Below, one piece after another: positions 46,974 through 55,464 of a DNA stretch of 64,000 nt (its first letter is position 1; each line of letters starts with the position of its first letter). Source of the stretch: Acinetobacter calcoaceticus DSM 30006 = CIP 81.8. GTDB lineage: Bacteria > Pseudomonadota > Gammaproteobacteria > Pseudomonadales > Moraxellaceae. A model generated the notes under the pieces. The model did no database searches. It had not been told where the DNA came from and saw only the letters and a program-made list of their open reading frames with translations. Made by a program: the position numbers and the translations under genes. The stretch lies in contig NZ_KB849779.1 of NCBI RefSeq assembly GCF_000368965.1, forward strand, positions 186,001-250,000, read 5' to 3'.

Positions 46974-47024
46974 ATGAATAAACTGCAAGACCTCGCTTTG
47001 CTACAACCTAAAGGCAAAAAATAA
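46974..47024 (+). CDS. Possible 16-codon upstream ORF coupled to lpsB
   Basis: ATG 46974 to TAA 47022 encodes MNKLQDLALLQPKGKK, and its TAA overlaps the lpsB ATG by one base (TAATG). AGGAG is 17 bases upstream, which is far. It may be chance. Confidence 0.2.
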   Translation: MNKLQDLALLQPKGKK

Positions 47025-48124
47025 TGAAAGTGATGCAACTTCTCCCAGAACTCAACAGCGGTGGCGTAGAACGCGGCACACTGGAAATTGCACGTGCGCT
47101 TGTTGCACAAGGACATCAGTCTTTAGTTGTATCCAACGGCGGGCGCTTAGTTTCACAGCTCGAAGCTGAAGGTTCTACCCACTTAACGCTACCGATTCAT
47201 AAAAAGTCACTTTCAAGCTTGTGGCAGATTCGGCCTTTACGTCAACTAATTGAACAACATCAACCCGACATTGTTCATGTACGCTCTCGTGTACCAGCAT
47301 GGTTAACTCATTTTGCTTTAAGAAAAATACCTACACATAAACGTCCTCACCTCATTAGCACGGTGCATGGATTTTATTCAGTCAATCGTTATAGCGCAAT
47401 TATGACTCAAGCCGAGAAAGTCATTGCTGTTTCTGACAGCGTGGTTAAATACATTACTGAGCATTATAAAAATTGCCCACCACAAGATATTGTGCGGATT
47501 TATCGAGGGATTGACCCAGCTGCTTTTCCGCATAACTATCACCCTCCAGCACAATGGTTTAATCAAGTTTTTAATGACTTTCCTGAACTCGAAAATAAAT
47601 TTTTACTTTGCTTACCTGGCCGTATTACACGTTTAAAAGGCCATGAAAGCTTAATTGAACTGATGCAACAGCTTCAGTCGCAATATCCACAACTACATGC
47701 GGTTGTTGTCGGCGGTGCTGATAGAAAAAAACAGGCCTATTTAAGTGAGCTGCAAAGCACCATTCAAAGTAAAGGACTCGCAGATAAAATCACCTTCGTA
47801 GGGCATCGCTCAGATATTCGCGAATGGCTCGCTTTTAGCGATATTGTGCTCTCTCTATCCAATCAGGCAGAAACATTTGGCAGAACAGCCTTAGAAGCGC
47901 TCTCAGTAGGTACGCCAGTCATTGGCTGGAACCGTGGAGGTGTTGCCGAGATTTTATCTAATGTCTACCCGCAAGGTCTTGTTGAAGTAGGAAATGAAAA
48001 GGTTTTAGTGGAAACTGTGGAACAGCATATTGAACAGCCTCAAGTCGTTGCCCCTGTTACCATGTTTAGCTTGAAAGACATGTGTGATCAGACACTGGCA
48101 CTATATGAATCTATACTGAAATAA
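47024..48124 (+). CDS. lpsB: LpsB, core-oligosaccharide glycosyltransferase (GT4 family)
   Basis: The 366-aa protein is a GT-B fold glycosyltransferase. The N-terminal domain starts MKVMQLLPELNSGGVERGTL (glycine loop), and the C-terminal nucleotide-sugar domain has LPGRITRLKGHESLI (about 203-217) and the E-x7-E region ETFGRTALEALSVGTPVIGW. It acts at the inner membrane on the lipooligosaccharide core. I recall LpsB of A. baumannii (A1S_0430 in ATCC 17978) as this protein; loss of it truncates the core and lowers virulence. It adjoins the lipid A acyltransferase. Sugar specificity cannot be read. Confidence 0.8.
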   Translation: MKVMQLLPELNSGGVERGTLEIARALVAQGHQSLVVSNGGRLVSQLEAEGSTHLTLPIHKKSLSSLWQIRPLRQLIEQHQPDIVHVRSRVPAWLTHFALRKIPTHKRPHLISTVHGFYSVNRYSAIMTQAEKVIAVSDSVVKYITEHYKNCPPQDIVRIYRGIDPAAFPHNYHPPAQWFNQVFNDFPELENKFLLCLPGRITRLKGHESLIELMQQLQSQYPQLHAVVVGGADRKKQAYLSELQSTIQSKGLADKITFVGHRSDIREWLAFSDIVLSLSNQAETFGRTALEALSVGTPVIGWNRGGVAEILSNVYPQGLVEVGNEKVLVETVEQHIEQPQVVAPVTMFSLKDMCDQTLALYESILK

Positions 48125-48132
48125 CCTCATAA

Positions 48133-48159
48133 AAAAACCCGCGATCAACGCGGGTTTTT
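48133..48159. terminator. Bidirectional terminator between lpsB and the symporter gene
   Basis: Stem AAAAACCCGCG (48133-48143) with CGCGGGTTTTT (48149-48159), loop ATCAA. Confidence 0.9.
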
Positions 48160-48178
48160 ACTACAATAACAAGGCAGA

Positions 48179-49465
48179 TTATTTATAAGTTGCCTCATAA
48201 GCTGCTGCTTTCTCGCTGTCGTATTGTTTTTCCCATTTACTAATCACAAGTACTGCAAGTGCATTACCTACAACGTTCAATGCGGTACGCGCCATATCCA
48301 TGATACGGTCAACACCAGCAATAAATGCTAAGCCTTCAAGTGGAATACCAACTGTATGTAACGTAGCTAATAACACCACGAATGATACACCAGGAACACC
48401 AGCAATACCTTTAGAAGTAATCATTAAGGTTACAACTAAAAGAACTTGTTGACCAATTGACATGTCAATACCATAAAGCTGCGCAATAAAGATAGCTGCA
48501 ATACTTTGGTAAAGTGTTGAACCGTCAAGGTTAAATGAATAACCCGTTGGAATTACAAAACTAGAAATTGCTTTTGGTGCACCGTAGTCTTCCATTTTTT
48601 GCATAATACGCGGTAGAACAGTTTCCGAGCTCGCTGTTGAGTAAGCTAAGATCAGTTCATCTTTCAATATTTTCATTAGAATAAGGATATTGATACCGAA
48701 CATTTTTGCAGTGATTCCTAAAACCACAAAAGCAAAGAATAAGATAGCTACGTAAACTAATACCACTAATTTAGCTAATGGAATTAATGATGCGAAACCG
48801 AAGTTCGCAACAGTTACAGCGATCAAACCAAACACACCAAATGGTGCATATTTCATAATGATGTGTGTCACACGGAACATTGTTTCTGACACAGCATGAA
48901 ATACGCTTAACAATGGATCTTTGGTCTTCTCTGGCAATGAAGATAAACCAATACCAAATAACACGGCGAAGAAAATCACTGGCAACATTTCGCCATGTGC
49001 CATCGAGTTAATAATATTGGTTGGAATCATTGACAAAACTGTCTGTACCAAACCATGCGATTGAGAACCAACTTCTTGAGCTGTACTCTTATATTGAGAA
49101 ATATCGGTTTGAACCAGTTGAGACATATCAATGCCTGAACCAGGATGGAAGATATTTGCCGCAACCAAACCAACTAAAATGGCAATCGTGGTAATAATTT
49201 CAAAATAGAGAATGGTTTTAAAACCAAGACGCCCTAAACTTTTCGTACTGCCAACACCTGCAATACCTAAAATTAAGGTAGAGAAAACGATTGGAATAAC
49301 AATCATTTTAATCAGGCTAATAAAGATCTTACCCATTGGCGTAAGAACATTATTCACAATACTATCTTTGATTTCAGGCTGGTTATGTAAAACAGCCCCT
49401 ACAACTATCCCTAGGACTAAAGCAATTAAAATTTGCCAAGCAAGGCTAAATTTAAAATTCTTCAT
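48179..49465 (-). CDS. gltP: Glutamate/aspartate (dicarboxylate):cation symporter, GltP/DctA family
   Basis: The protein has eight membrane segments and two re-entrant loops. Family motifs include SSETVLPRIMQKMEDYG (serine-rich loop) and VIPTGYSFNLDGSTLYQS (about 295-312), which binds substrate. I start at ATG 49465 (428 aa) because AAGGA lies 7 bases upstream; the extension to 49483 would cover it. Could move glutamate, aspartate or C4-dicarboxylates; gltP is the nearest match but not certain. Confidence 0.8.
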   Translation of the reverse strand: MKNFKFSLAWQILIALVLGIVVGAVLHNQPEIKDSIVNNVLTPMGKIFISLIKMIVIPIVFSTLILGIAGVGSTKSLGRLGFKTILYFEIITTIAILVGLVAANIFHPGSGIDMSQLVQTDISQYKSTAQEVGSQSHGLVQTVLSMIPTNIINSMAHGEMLPVIFFAVLFGIGLSSLPEKTKDPLLSVFHAVSETMFRVTHIIMKYAPFGVFGLIAVTVANFGFASLIPLAKLVVLVYVAILFFAFVVLGITAKMFGINILILMKILKDELILAYSTASSETVLPRIMQKMEDYGAPKAISSFVIPTGYSFNLDGSTLYQSIAAIFIAQLYGIDMSIGQQVLLVVTLMITSKGIAGVPGVSFVVLLATLHTVGIPLEGLAFIAGVDRIMDMARTALNVVGNALAVLVISKWEKQYDSEKAAAYEATYK

Positions 49466-49896
49466 AAGACAATCCTTATGCACCGCAAAGTATCAAATAT
49501 GAGAGGGAGAAGACCACTAACTAAGAGTGAAACCTCAATATGTACAGTAATTTCCAAACAGAAATTTAAATGCACAAACAAATCACAACTCGCCGATCCG
49601 GCGAAATAAACAACAATGCCTGTTGACGATCCAACATGTCAACGATCGGCACATTCTATTGAGATTTGCCAATTAAACAACCCCAATTTATATCTAAATA
49701 GATCAAAGCCTATATTTAGTCATCAATAATCTATAAAAACAAAAACTTATCAAAAAAAAATTTTTATCTATTTTTCATTTAAAATTGCTCAGATATATAA
49801 AGAACTTATGAACTCTTACCTACAGTTAAATAGATTTTTAAATTAAGATTAACTTAACAATATTTCTTATATTCGCAATGAACTAAATAGGGTATA

Positions 49897-50083
49897 TATA
49901 AAGTATTAACCCGAGTTCTGCGTCCTGCAAAACTCGGGTAAATGAGGTTGTGCTTTCAGGTTAATCGTTATTTTTATCGTTTCCGTTCCAACATCTGATC
50001 CGTGATGCTTATTCCATATCAGCTTAGTGTATCCTTACGTGGGATCGTCCATTCCCGTTTCCGTGTGCCGATGAATGTAGAAT
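49897..50083 (-). ncRNA. Candidate CsrB/RsmY/RsmZ-class small RNA (CsrA/RsmA decoy)
   Basis: On the minus strand, about 185 nt contain nine GGA motifs (complement TCC at 49923, 49982, 49987, 49999, 50013, 50032, 50048, 50053, 50060); six fit A-N-GGA, the preferred CsrA/RsmA site. Several lie in small hairpin loops, for example CATC-ACGGATCA-GATG. The 3' end is a 13-bp hairpin (49909-49921 with 49927-49939) with loop AGGAC followed by a T-containing stretch. A GacA-type site and -10 box lie upstream at the right distance. Such RNAs sequester CsrA/RsmA and so free its mRNA targets. Ends are estimated; no homology search was possible. Confidence 0.65.
49909..49939 (-). terminator. 3' hairpin of the candidate Rsm-type RNA
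   Basis: ACCCGAGTT-containing arms of 13 bp (one G-T wobble) enclose AGGAC on the minus strand. The following sequence is T-containing but not a clean T run. A GGA in the terminal-hairpin loop is a feature of known Rsm RNAs. Confidence 0.6.
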
Positions 50084-50089
50084 AAGGTT

Positions 50090-50146
50090 TTTATACCCCT
50101 CTGCCTATTGGCCCTAGACTCAAATCTTTGTACGATATTGCTTACA
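50090..50146 (-). promoter_or_regulatory. GacA-type upstream site and -10 box of the candidate small RNA
   Basis: On the minus strand TGTAAG (50146-50141), 6 bases, CGTACA (50134-50129) matches the GacA consensus TGTAAG-N6-CTTACA at 11 of 12 positions. TATAAA (50095-50090) follows, giving a start near 50083 and placing the site centre about 55 bases upstream, as in Pseudomonas rsm genes. The -35 is weak, as expected for an activated promoter. Confidence 0.65.
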
Positions 50147-50164
50147 TCGATTTTTATATGCTTT

Positions 50165-51274
50165 TTATTTATAAGGCTGTGCAATTTCATCAGTCACAAT
50201 TTTTTCTTCTTTTTCAGCCTTGGCAATTCCTTCTTGTATAGCGCTTTGGGCCTCGTCTTCATCGTTTTGAGTTTGTTCCAATTCTTCTTGAATTTGTTCA
50301 AACACCCGACCAGTCTGCAAAACGACATATACTGGAAAATGATCCGATCCAATATGTGGCAACCGTTTCATTTTAACCAGACCAAAATCAGTACTATGAA
50401 AAATATGGTCTAAAGACCAACGCAGCAATGGATAATCTGCATGGAAGGTATTAATGAAATGTCGACCAACCCGTGGGTCAAGTAATCCGCTAATACGTTG
50501 AAATAAACGTGTAGTACGCGACCACGCTACATCATTTAAATCCCCCATCACAATACAGCTTTCATCTAAGTCCTTAATCTGATCTCCAACAATTAAAAGC
50601 TCTGCATCACGTAAAGTCGAATCTTTCGCCTCGGTTGGACTCGGTGGCTTAGGATGCAAACAATATAACTGAACTGGCATACCAGATCGTAAAGTCACAG
50701 TGGTGTGAATAGAGGGAATTTCATCACTTAGAATAAATTTAACTTCTGTATTTGATAGAGGTAAGCGACTATATAGATGCATTCCATATAAGTTATCTAA
50801 AGGCACAGGAACACGATGAGGATAATCTTCTTCAATTTCTTTTAAAGCATTTTCCCATGTCTTGTCACTTTCTAAGGTAAGCAATAAATCAGGTTTTAAT
50901 GTCCGAATCTGTTCAAGAAGTAAATGATATTTATCATTAGGGGTTAGAACGTTAGATACAATCAATGAAATCTGCTTTTGAGGGTCTAATTGAGACCGTC
51001 TCACCTGCTTAACCTGTTTTTTCCAAAATAGGGTATAAGGCAAAACCATTTTAAGCTGATAGGCGATGGCCGCAATGAGCACAGCAAGCAATATTTCACG
51101 CCATAGATTCCATTCGGTAGGCCAAAACAACATCCCGACAAAGGCCAACAAACCAATAAATAGAATCTGCAAACGAGGAAAGTCGGCGCCACGAAACCAC
51201 CACTCATCACGAGGAATAAGTGACCAGAAACTTAACCAAATCACCAGACCAGCTAGAACTTCGATATAAATCAT
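50165..51274 (-). CDS. Endonuclease/exonuclease/phosphatase-family membrane protein
   Basis: The 369-aa protein has three N-terminal membrane segments (about 3-20, 33-50, 60-80) and a C-terminal EEP domain with motifs MGDLNDVAWS (about 245-254) and IGSDHFPVYVV (about 320-330). The EEP fold covers metal-dependent phosphodiesterases acting on nucleic acids, lipids or phosphosugars; the anchored form is often periplasmic. The acidic Glu/Gln C-terminal tail is unusual. Substrate unknown. Confidence 0.8.
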   Translation of the reverse strand: MIYIEVLAGLVIWLSFWSLIPRDEWWFRGADFPRLQILFIGLLAFVGMLFWPTEWNLWREILLAVLIAAIAYQLKMVLPYTLFWKKQVKQVRRSQLDPQKQISLIVSNVLTPNDKYHLLLEQIRTLKPDLLLTLESDKTWENALKEIEEDYPHRVPVPLDNLYGMHLYSRLPLSNTEVKFILSDEIPSIHTTVTLRSGMPVQLYCLHPKPPSPTEAKDSTLRDAELLIVGDQIKDLDESCIVMGDLNDVAWSRTTRLFQRISGLLDPRVGRHFINTFHADYPLLRWSLDHIFHSTDFGLVKMKRLPHIGSDHFPVYVVLQTGRVFEQIQEELEQTQNDEDEAQSAIQEGIAKAEKEEKIVTDEIAQPYK

Positions 51275-51461
51275 TGAATTTTCTCTTTTAAGATGATTTG
51301 GTTTTTAAATTTTTTGTCATCTTTATCAATTTTGTATGTAACATAAACAAGATATTCTACTCAATAAACATGGTGTTTTGTTTCTGTAACGCTTGCAGTT
51401 GTGGACACTTTTGATACACTCAACTCCCCCTAATAATTTTAACGCACCGAGGCAAAATGAC

Positions 51462-52580
51462 ATGAAAGTAGGTCTGGTCGGTTGGCGCGGGATGGTCGGT
51501 TCCGTCCTTATGCAACGTATGGTTGAAGAGAATGATTTTGCTCATATTGAGCCATTTTATTTCTCTACCAGTAATGCAGGTGGTGAAGCTCCTTCATTTG
51601 GTGGTAAGACTGCCCCAGCACTTATGGAAGCTACAGACATTAATAGTCTGAAGCAAATGGATGTCATTATTACCTGTCAAGGTGGTGACTATACGTCTGA
51701 AGTTTTCCCACAGTTAAAAGCAACTGGTTGGAATGGCTACTGGATTGATGCAGCCTCTACTTTACGTATGTCAGATGATGCAATCATCGTTCTTGACCCA
51801 GTAAACCTTAACGTTATCAAAGATGGTTTGGCTAACGGCACCAAAACTTTCGTAGGCGGTAACTGTACTGTATCGCTTATGTTAATGGGTTTGGGTTCAC
51901 TTTTCCAAAACAATTTGGTGGAGTGGATGACTGCTATGACTTATCAAGCAGCATCAGGCGCTGGCGCACAAAACATGCGTGAGCTAATTACTGGTATGGG
52001 CTACTTATATAACAATACCAAAACGTTGCTAGATGATCCTAAATCTGCAATTTTGGATATTGACCGTCAAGTTGCCGAGTTACAACGTGGCGAAGGTTTC
52101 CCATCTGCTAACTTTGGCGTGCCATTAGCTGGTTCGTTGATTCCTTATATTGATAAGCAACTTGAAAGCGGTCAGTCAAAAGAAGAATGGAAAGGTCAAG
52201 TTGAAACCAACAAGATCTTGGGTAATTCACAAATTATTCCAATCGATGGTCACTGTGTCCGTATTGGCGCGATGCGTTGTCACTCTCAAGCACTGACGAT
52301 CAAGTTGAAAAAAGATGTCCCGCTTGATGAAATCGAAGATATGATTCGTACTTCAAACCAATGGGCAAAAGTTGTACCAAACACTCGTGAAGCGTCTATG
52401 ACTGACCTTACACCTGTTGCTGTAACAGGTACCTTAACTGTACCTGTTGGCCGTTTGCGTAAACTTAACATGGGTAAAGAATATTTAGGGGCATTCACAG
52501 TAGGTGATCAGTTACTTTGGGGTGCTGCTGAACCTTTACGTCGTATGTTACGTATCTTAGTAGAATACAAAAGCTCATAA
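51462..52580 (+). CDS. asd: Aspartate-semialdehyde dehydrogenase
   Basis: The enzyme reduces aspartyl phosphate to aspartate semialdehyde, feeding lysine/DAP, threonine and methionine synthesis. The Rossmann motif [15 protein letters not shown] is at about 5-19, the catalytic Cys in [10 protein letters not shown] (about 133) and the His in [17 protein letters not shown] start at ATG 51462 (372 aa) because GAGG is 9 bases upstream and it matches the family; the extension to 51393 adds 23 unrelated residues. It is followed by the fimV-like genes, as in Pseudomonas. Confidence 0.95.
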   Translation: MKVGLVGWRGMVGSVLMQRMVEENDFAHIEPFYFSTSNAGGEAPSFGGKTAPALMEATDINSLKQMDVIITCQGGDYTSEVFPQLKATGWNGYWIDAASTLRMSDDAIIVLDPVNLNVIKDGLANGTKTFVGGNCTVSLMLMGLGSLFQNNLVEWMTAMTYQAASGAGAQNMRELITGMGYLYNNTKTLLDDPKSAILDIDRQVAELQRGEGFPSANFGVPLAGSLIPYIDKQLESGQSKEEWKGQVETNKILGNSQIIPIDGHCVRIGAMRCHSQALTIKLKKDVPLDEIEDMIRTSNQWAKVVPNTREASMTDLTPVAVTGTLTVPVGRLRKLNMGKEYLGAFTVGDQLLWGAAEPLRRMLRILVEYKSS

Positions 52581-52606
52581 TTTGGTCTGAATTATTCAGT
52601 CAAAAT

Positions 52607-52636
52607 AAAAAGCCGATCACATTAGATCGGCTTTTT
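52607..52636 (+). terminator. Rho-independent terminator after asd
   Basis: Stem AAAAAGCCGATC (52607-52618) with GATCGGCTTTTT (52625-52636), 6-base loop. Confidence 0.9.
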
Positions 52637-52728
52637 CGTAACTGGTTTGTGAAAAATTTACAATTTATTTACATTTCATTATTGTATAATTTTGAACGAC
52701 TTTACGACTTATTAGGTCATGGATTGAG

Positions 52729-54081
52729 ATGACTGTTTATAACAAATTAAAAATTGCCATTTTCACCATTATGTCTTCGCCATCTATTTATGCGATTACA
52801 TTAGACCCTATACAAATTCAGTCCGCACCCGGCGATTTGTTATATGCAGAAATGAACTTCCAGCAAGCTGATCCCAATTCCACTTTGCAAGTCAGTTTAG
52901 CAACGCCAGAAGATTTAAGTGCTTTGGGTGTGACTCATCAACCTCCGGGAAATCTTAATTTTTATACACGCCAAAATGGTCAAGGCTCTGGGGTTATTGT
53001 CATTACCTCATCCCGTCCTGTTATTGATCCCGAGCTCAATATTGTTGTAAAAATCAGTGAGGGCTCTGCAACGCGTTTACAGCATATCAAAACTGTAATT
53101 AAGCCTTCTGCTATAAAAAAGACTGAAAATAACGAAAGTACTTTATCGCCTCAGCTTATTGTGAATGAAAAAGATATTGCTCTAAATCTGCCAGAAAGCA
53201 CCCAATATGCTTCATCAACTTCAGTCCCAACTACAACAAACTCGAATAGTGAACAAAACCTGAATATCAACGCTAGTACTATCCCTGCTATAAATACAAA
53301 TTCATCTGCCCCACTTAGTGAAAACTCTTCGGCTCAACAATTTGTAATAAGCACCATTCCAGATCAGGCAGCAACAAAAAATCAAATTACATCTGCTATT
53401 AATAAGTCAAATGCAAATAATTCGCCAAAAACACCAGTTAAAAAGTTAGCAGTACAAAAGAAATCTGTTCCATCCAAAAATCTCAGTCAAAATGCTGCAA
53501 AAAAACAAACTCTAAGTCCGTCTAGAGGACCAGTAACTTCAGGTAAATATGTAGTACAACACAATGAGTCTCTATGGAGCATTGCTAATCGTATTGCAGC
53601 GAAAACCAAACAGCCAGTTGCGAAAGTCATGCACGATATCCAAAAACAAAACCAGCATGCTTTTATCCAAGGTGATGTAAACCGTTTACGTCAGGGAATC
53701 GCTCTAAAACTCGCGCATACTCCTGTCTCTAAAACTCAGCAAAATAAATCAAAAACAGAAATAACGCATACTGCAAAATCACCTTCTGGCAAAGCTAAAT
53801 ACCGTTTACAACAAGCAGAAATGAGTATCGTGGCTGAAAACAGCCAAAATTCTACACATGGAAGTGCTAAAAAGAGCACACAACAAAGTCAAAACAATAC
53901 TGAGTTAGCAGTAAAAGTTATGACAAAAAGAGAAAAAAACGTTACATTACAAAGGAATGTAACCAAATTAAATCAAACTTTACGGTTAAAAGACCAACGT
54001 ATTCAACTTTTGAATGCGCGTTTGGCAGAGTTACAACAGCAGTTACAAGCACAGCAAAATACTCACAAGCAAAAACATTAA
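52729..54081 (+). CDS. FimV-like protein, N-terminal/LysM half
   Basis: The 450-aa protein begins with a signal peptide (about 1-22, ending SIYA) and a FimV/HubP-type N-terminal periplasmic domain (ITLDPIQIQSAPGDLLYAEMNF follows). A Ser/Asn/Thr-rich linker (about 130-275) leads to a LysM peptidoglycan-binding domain (YVVQHNESLWSIANRIA, about 274-290) and a Gln-rich coiled coil at the end (about 405-445). The position asd - fimV - truA is that of fimV in Pseudomonas. It lacks a membrane helix after LysM; that helix starts the next gene. FimV organises polar type IV pili and chemosensory proteins. Confidence 0.75.
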   Translation: MTVYNKLKIAIFTIMSSPSIYAITLDPIQIQSAPGDLLYAEMNFQQADPNSTLQVSLATPEDLSALGVTHQPPGNLNFYTRQNGQGSGVIVITSSRPVIDPELNIVVKISEGSATRLQHIKTVIKPSAIKKTENNESTLSPQLIVNEKDIALNLPESTQYASSTSVPTTTNSNSEQNLNINASTIPAINTNSSAPLSENSSAQQFVISTIPDQAATKNQITSAINKSNANNSPKTPVKKLAVQKKSVPSKNLSQNAAKKQTLSPSRGPVTSGKYVVQHNESLWSIANRIAAKTKQPVAKVMHDIQKQNQHAFIQGDVNRLRQGIALKLAHTPVSKTQQNKSKTEITHTAKSPSGKAKYRLQQAEMSIVAENSQNSTHGSAKKSTQQSQNNTELAVKVMTKREKNVTLQRNVTKLNQTLRLKDQRIQLLNARLAELQQQLQAQQNTHKQKH

Positions 54082-54140
54082 GTTAAAACCAGAGTTAGCT
54101 CGCTTTATATTGCAAATATTTATTTTTTAAGGGGAAAGTA

Positions 54141-55409
54141 ATGTTATATGTGATTCCGTTCATCATATTGCTCGTGGTCGCTGTTATTTTAAAAAAACGC
54201 GAGAATAGCCAGAAACAAGAGGCCACCTCCCCTAAAACGATAAATAAAAAAACCAATAAAAAGGCAAACTCTAAATCGAGTAAAAACTCGCGTGAAAAAA
54301 GTAAAGTAAATGTGGTAGAAGAAACTCTTCCACCTATTCCACAAAGCAGCCCTGTTCCAGAAGCTGTACGTCAAAAAATCAAACAGCTCATTCAAGAAAA
54401 GCAATATTCAGCCGCTGAAGCTCAAGTAAATCAGGCGCTAAAAAAAGATAATACTCAACATGAGCTTTATTTATTATTGCTTGAAGTTCATATTGCACAG
54501 AAAGATGAACTTGCCATAACACAACTGATTAGTCATATTCGAAGTCTGGCATTACATGAAATAGTGACTCAAGCAGAAGCTAAACAAATAGAATATGAAG
54601 CATTACGAAAAACAGAACACGAGTTATCGAAACAACCCGATGCCATCGATTTCCCTCAAGCTCAAACATACGAAGAGCCAAAAAACACACCAGACACAAC
54701 AGCTCAGTTTGACCAGTTAACAACAAGTTCTTCTGAAGCTTCTTTTGATGACTTGCAGAAAGACTATACTCCTGAACCTGCTGTTGAAGTTGAGCCTCTG
54801 GAATTTAATTTCTCATTTGAGCAAAAAACAACAGAAGTCGATTCTGCCAAACCTGAAGATAAAATTAGCACTGAAACAGTCAGTGAAACAAATGACTTAA
54901 ATACTTTAGAGTTTTCATTTGATTTAGAGCCTATCCCAAATAAAGCAGAAAAGTCTCTTGAGCCTAGCTCTGAATTGACTGTTGAAACACTCAAAGTTGA
55001 TACAACCTCTACACCAGACATTGATTTTGATTTTAGTAATTTTTCGATAGAAAAAGACTCTGATTCACAAAGCAATAACTCTCAAGAAATCGTCTTAGAA
55101 GAAAATATTCAAACTCAGCCATTATCAGTTGAAACCCTTGAGTTTTCTTTAAATCCTATAGAGTCTGAAGATAATCAACCGAATTTAAATGAATCAGAAC
55201 TTAGCCTTGAAAACAACGACCCACTTGTCCAAGCTTTTCCAGAATTAAAACAGTTAGATGAAAATGAACTTGACTTAAAACTTGCAGAGCAATACATCAA
55301 GTTAGGTGCTTACTCAGCAGCGCACGCTTTGTTGGCAAGTAATGAGCAAAAATTAAACACAGAGCAACAACAACGCGCGAAAAATCTACTAAATCGCATA
55401 GCTTCTTAA
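54141..55409 (+). CDS. FimV-like protein, membrane/cytoplasmic half
   Basis: The 422-aa protein starts with one membrane helix (LYVIPFIILLVVAVILKKR, about 2-20), then a basic Lys-rich stretch, a TPR-like region (about 75-150), a long acidic Glu/Ser/Thr linker, and a C-terminal FimV domain with DPLVQAFPELKQLDENELDL followed by KLAEQYIKLGAYSAAHALL. That C-terminal domain is the FimV C-terminal subunit-binding module. With the preceding gene it reconstructs the plan of a one-gene FimV; the two are 59 bases apart. Confidence 0.75.
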   Translation: MLYVIPFIILLVVAVILKKRENSQKQEATSPKTINKKTNKKANSKSSKNSREKSKVNVVEETLPPIPQSSPVPEAVRQKIKQLIQEKQYSAAEAQVNQALKKDNTQHELYLLLLEVHIAQKDELAITQLISHIRSLALHEIVTQAEAKQIEYEALRKTEHELSKQPDAIDFPQAQTYEEPKNTPDTTAQFDQLTTSSSEASFDDLQKDYTPEPAVEVEPLEFNFSFEQKTTEVDSAKPEDKISTETVSETNDLNTLEFSFDLEPIPNKAEKSLEPSSELTVETLKVDTTSTPDIDFDFSNFSIEKDSDSQSNNSQEIVLEENIQTQPLSVETLEFSLNPIESEDNQPNLNESELSLENNDPLVQAFPELKQLDENELDLKLAEQYIKLGAYSAAHALLASNEQKLNTEQQQRAKNLLNRIAS

Positions 55410-55427
55410 GGCTGATCGTTTTACCAT

Positions 55428-55451
55428 AAGCAGTCAAAGATGACTGCTTTT
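55428..55451 (+). terminator. Rho-independent terminator before the asparaginase gene
   Basis: Stem AAGCAGTCA (55428-55436) with TGACTGCTT (55441-55449), loop AAGA, then TTTT overlapping the stem end. It ends 14 bases before the asparaginase ATG. Confidence 0.7.
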
Positions 55452-55464
55452 ATGCCTGAAAAAG

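Larger units (their letters stand above)
49466..50164. other. Intergenic region gltP/EEP gene (699 bases) with structured elements
   Basis: The right part holds the candidate Rsm-type small RNA gene with its GacA site. The middle (about 49660-49895) is very AT-rich with nothing I can name. The left part holds two hairpins upstream of gltP: CGCCG/CGGCG (49591-49595 with 49599-49603) and a nested stem TGCC/GGCA plus GTTGAC/GTCAAC (49617-49651) with a GATC bulge. These could lie in the gltP 5' leader or operator. Confidence 0.5.

Noticed and set aside
49897..50083. 6S RNA, SRP RNA or a metabolite riboswitch in the gltP/EEP gap
   Set aside because: None of the characteristic motifs of those RNAs could be found; the GGA pattern and GacA site fit a Rsm-type RNA better.
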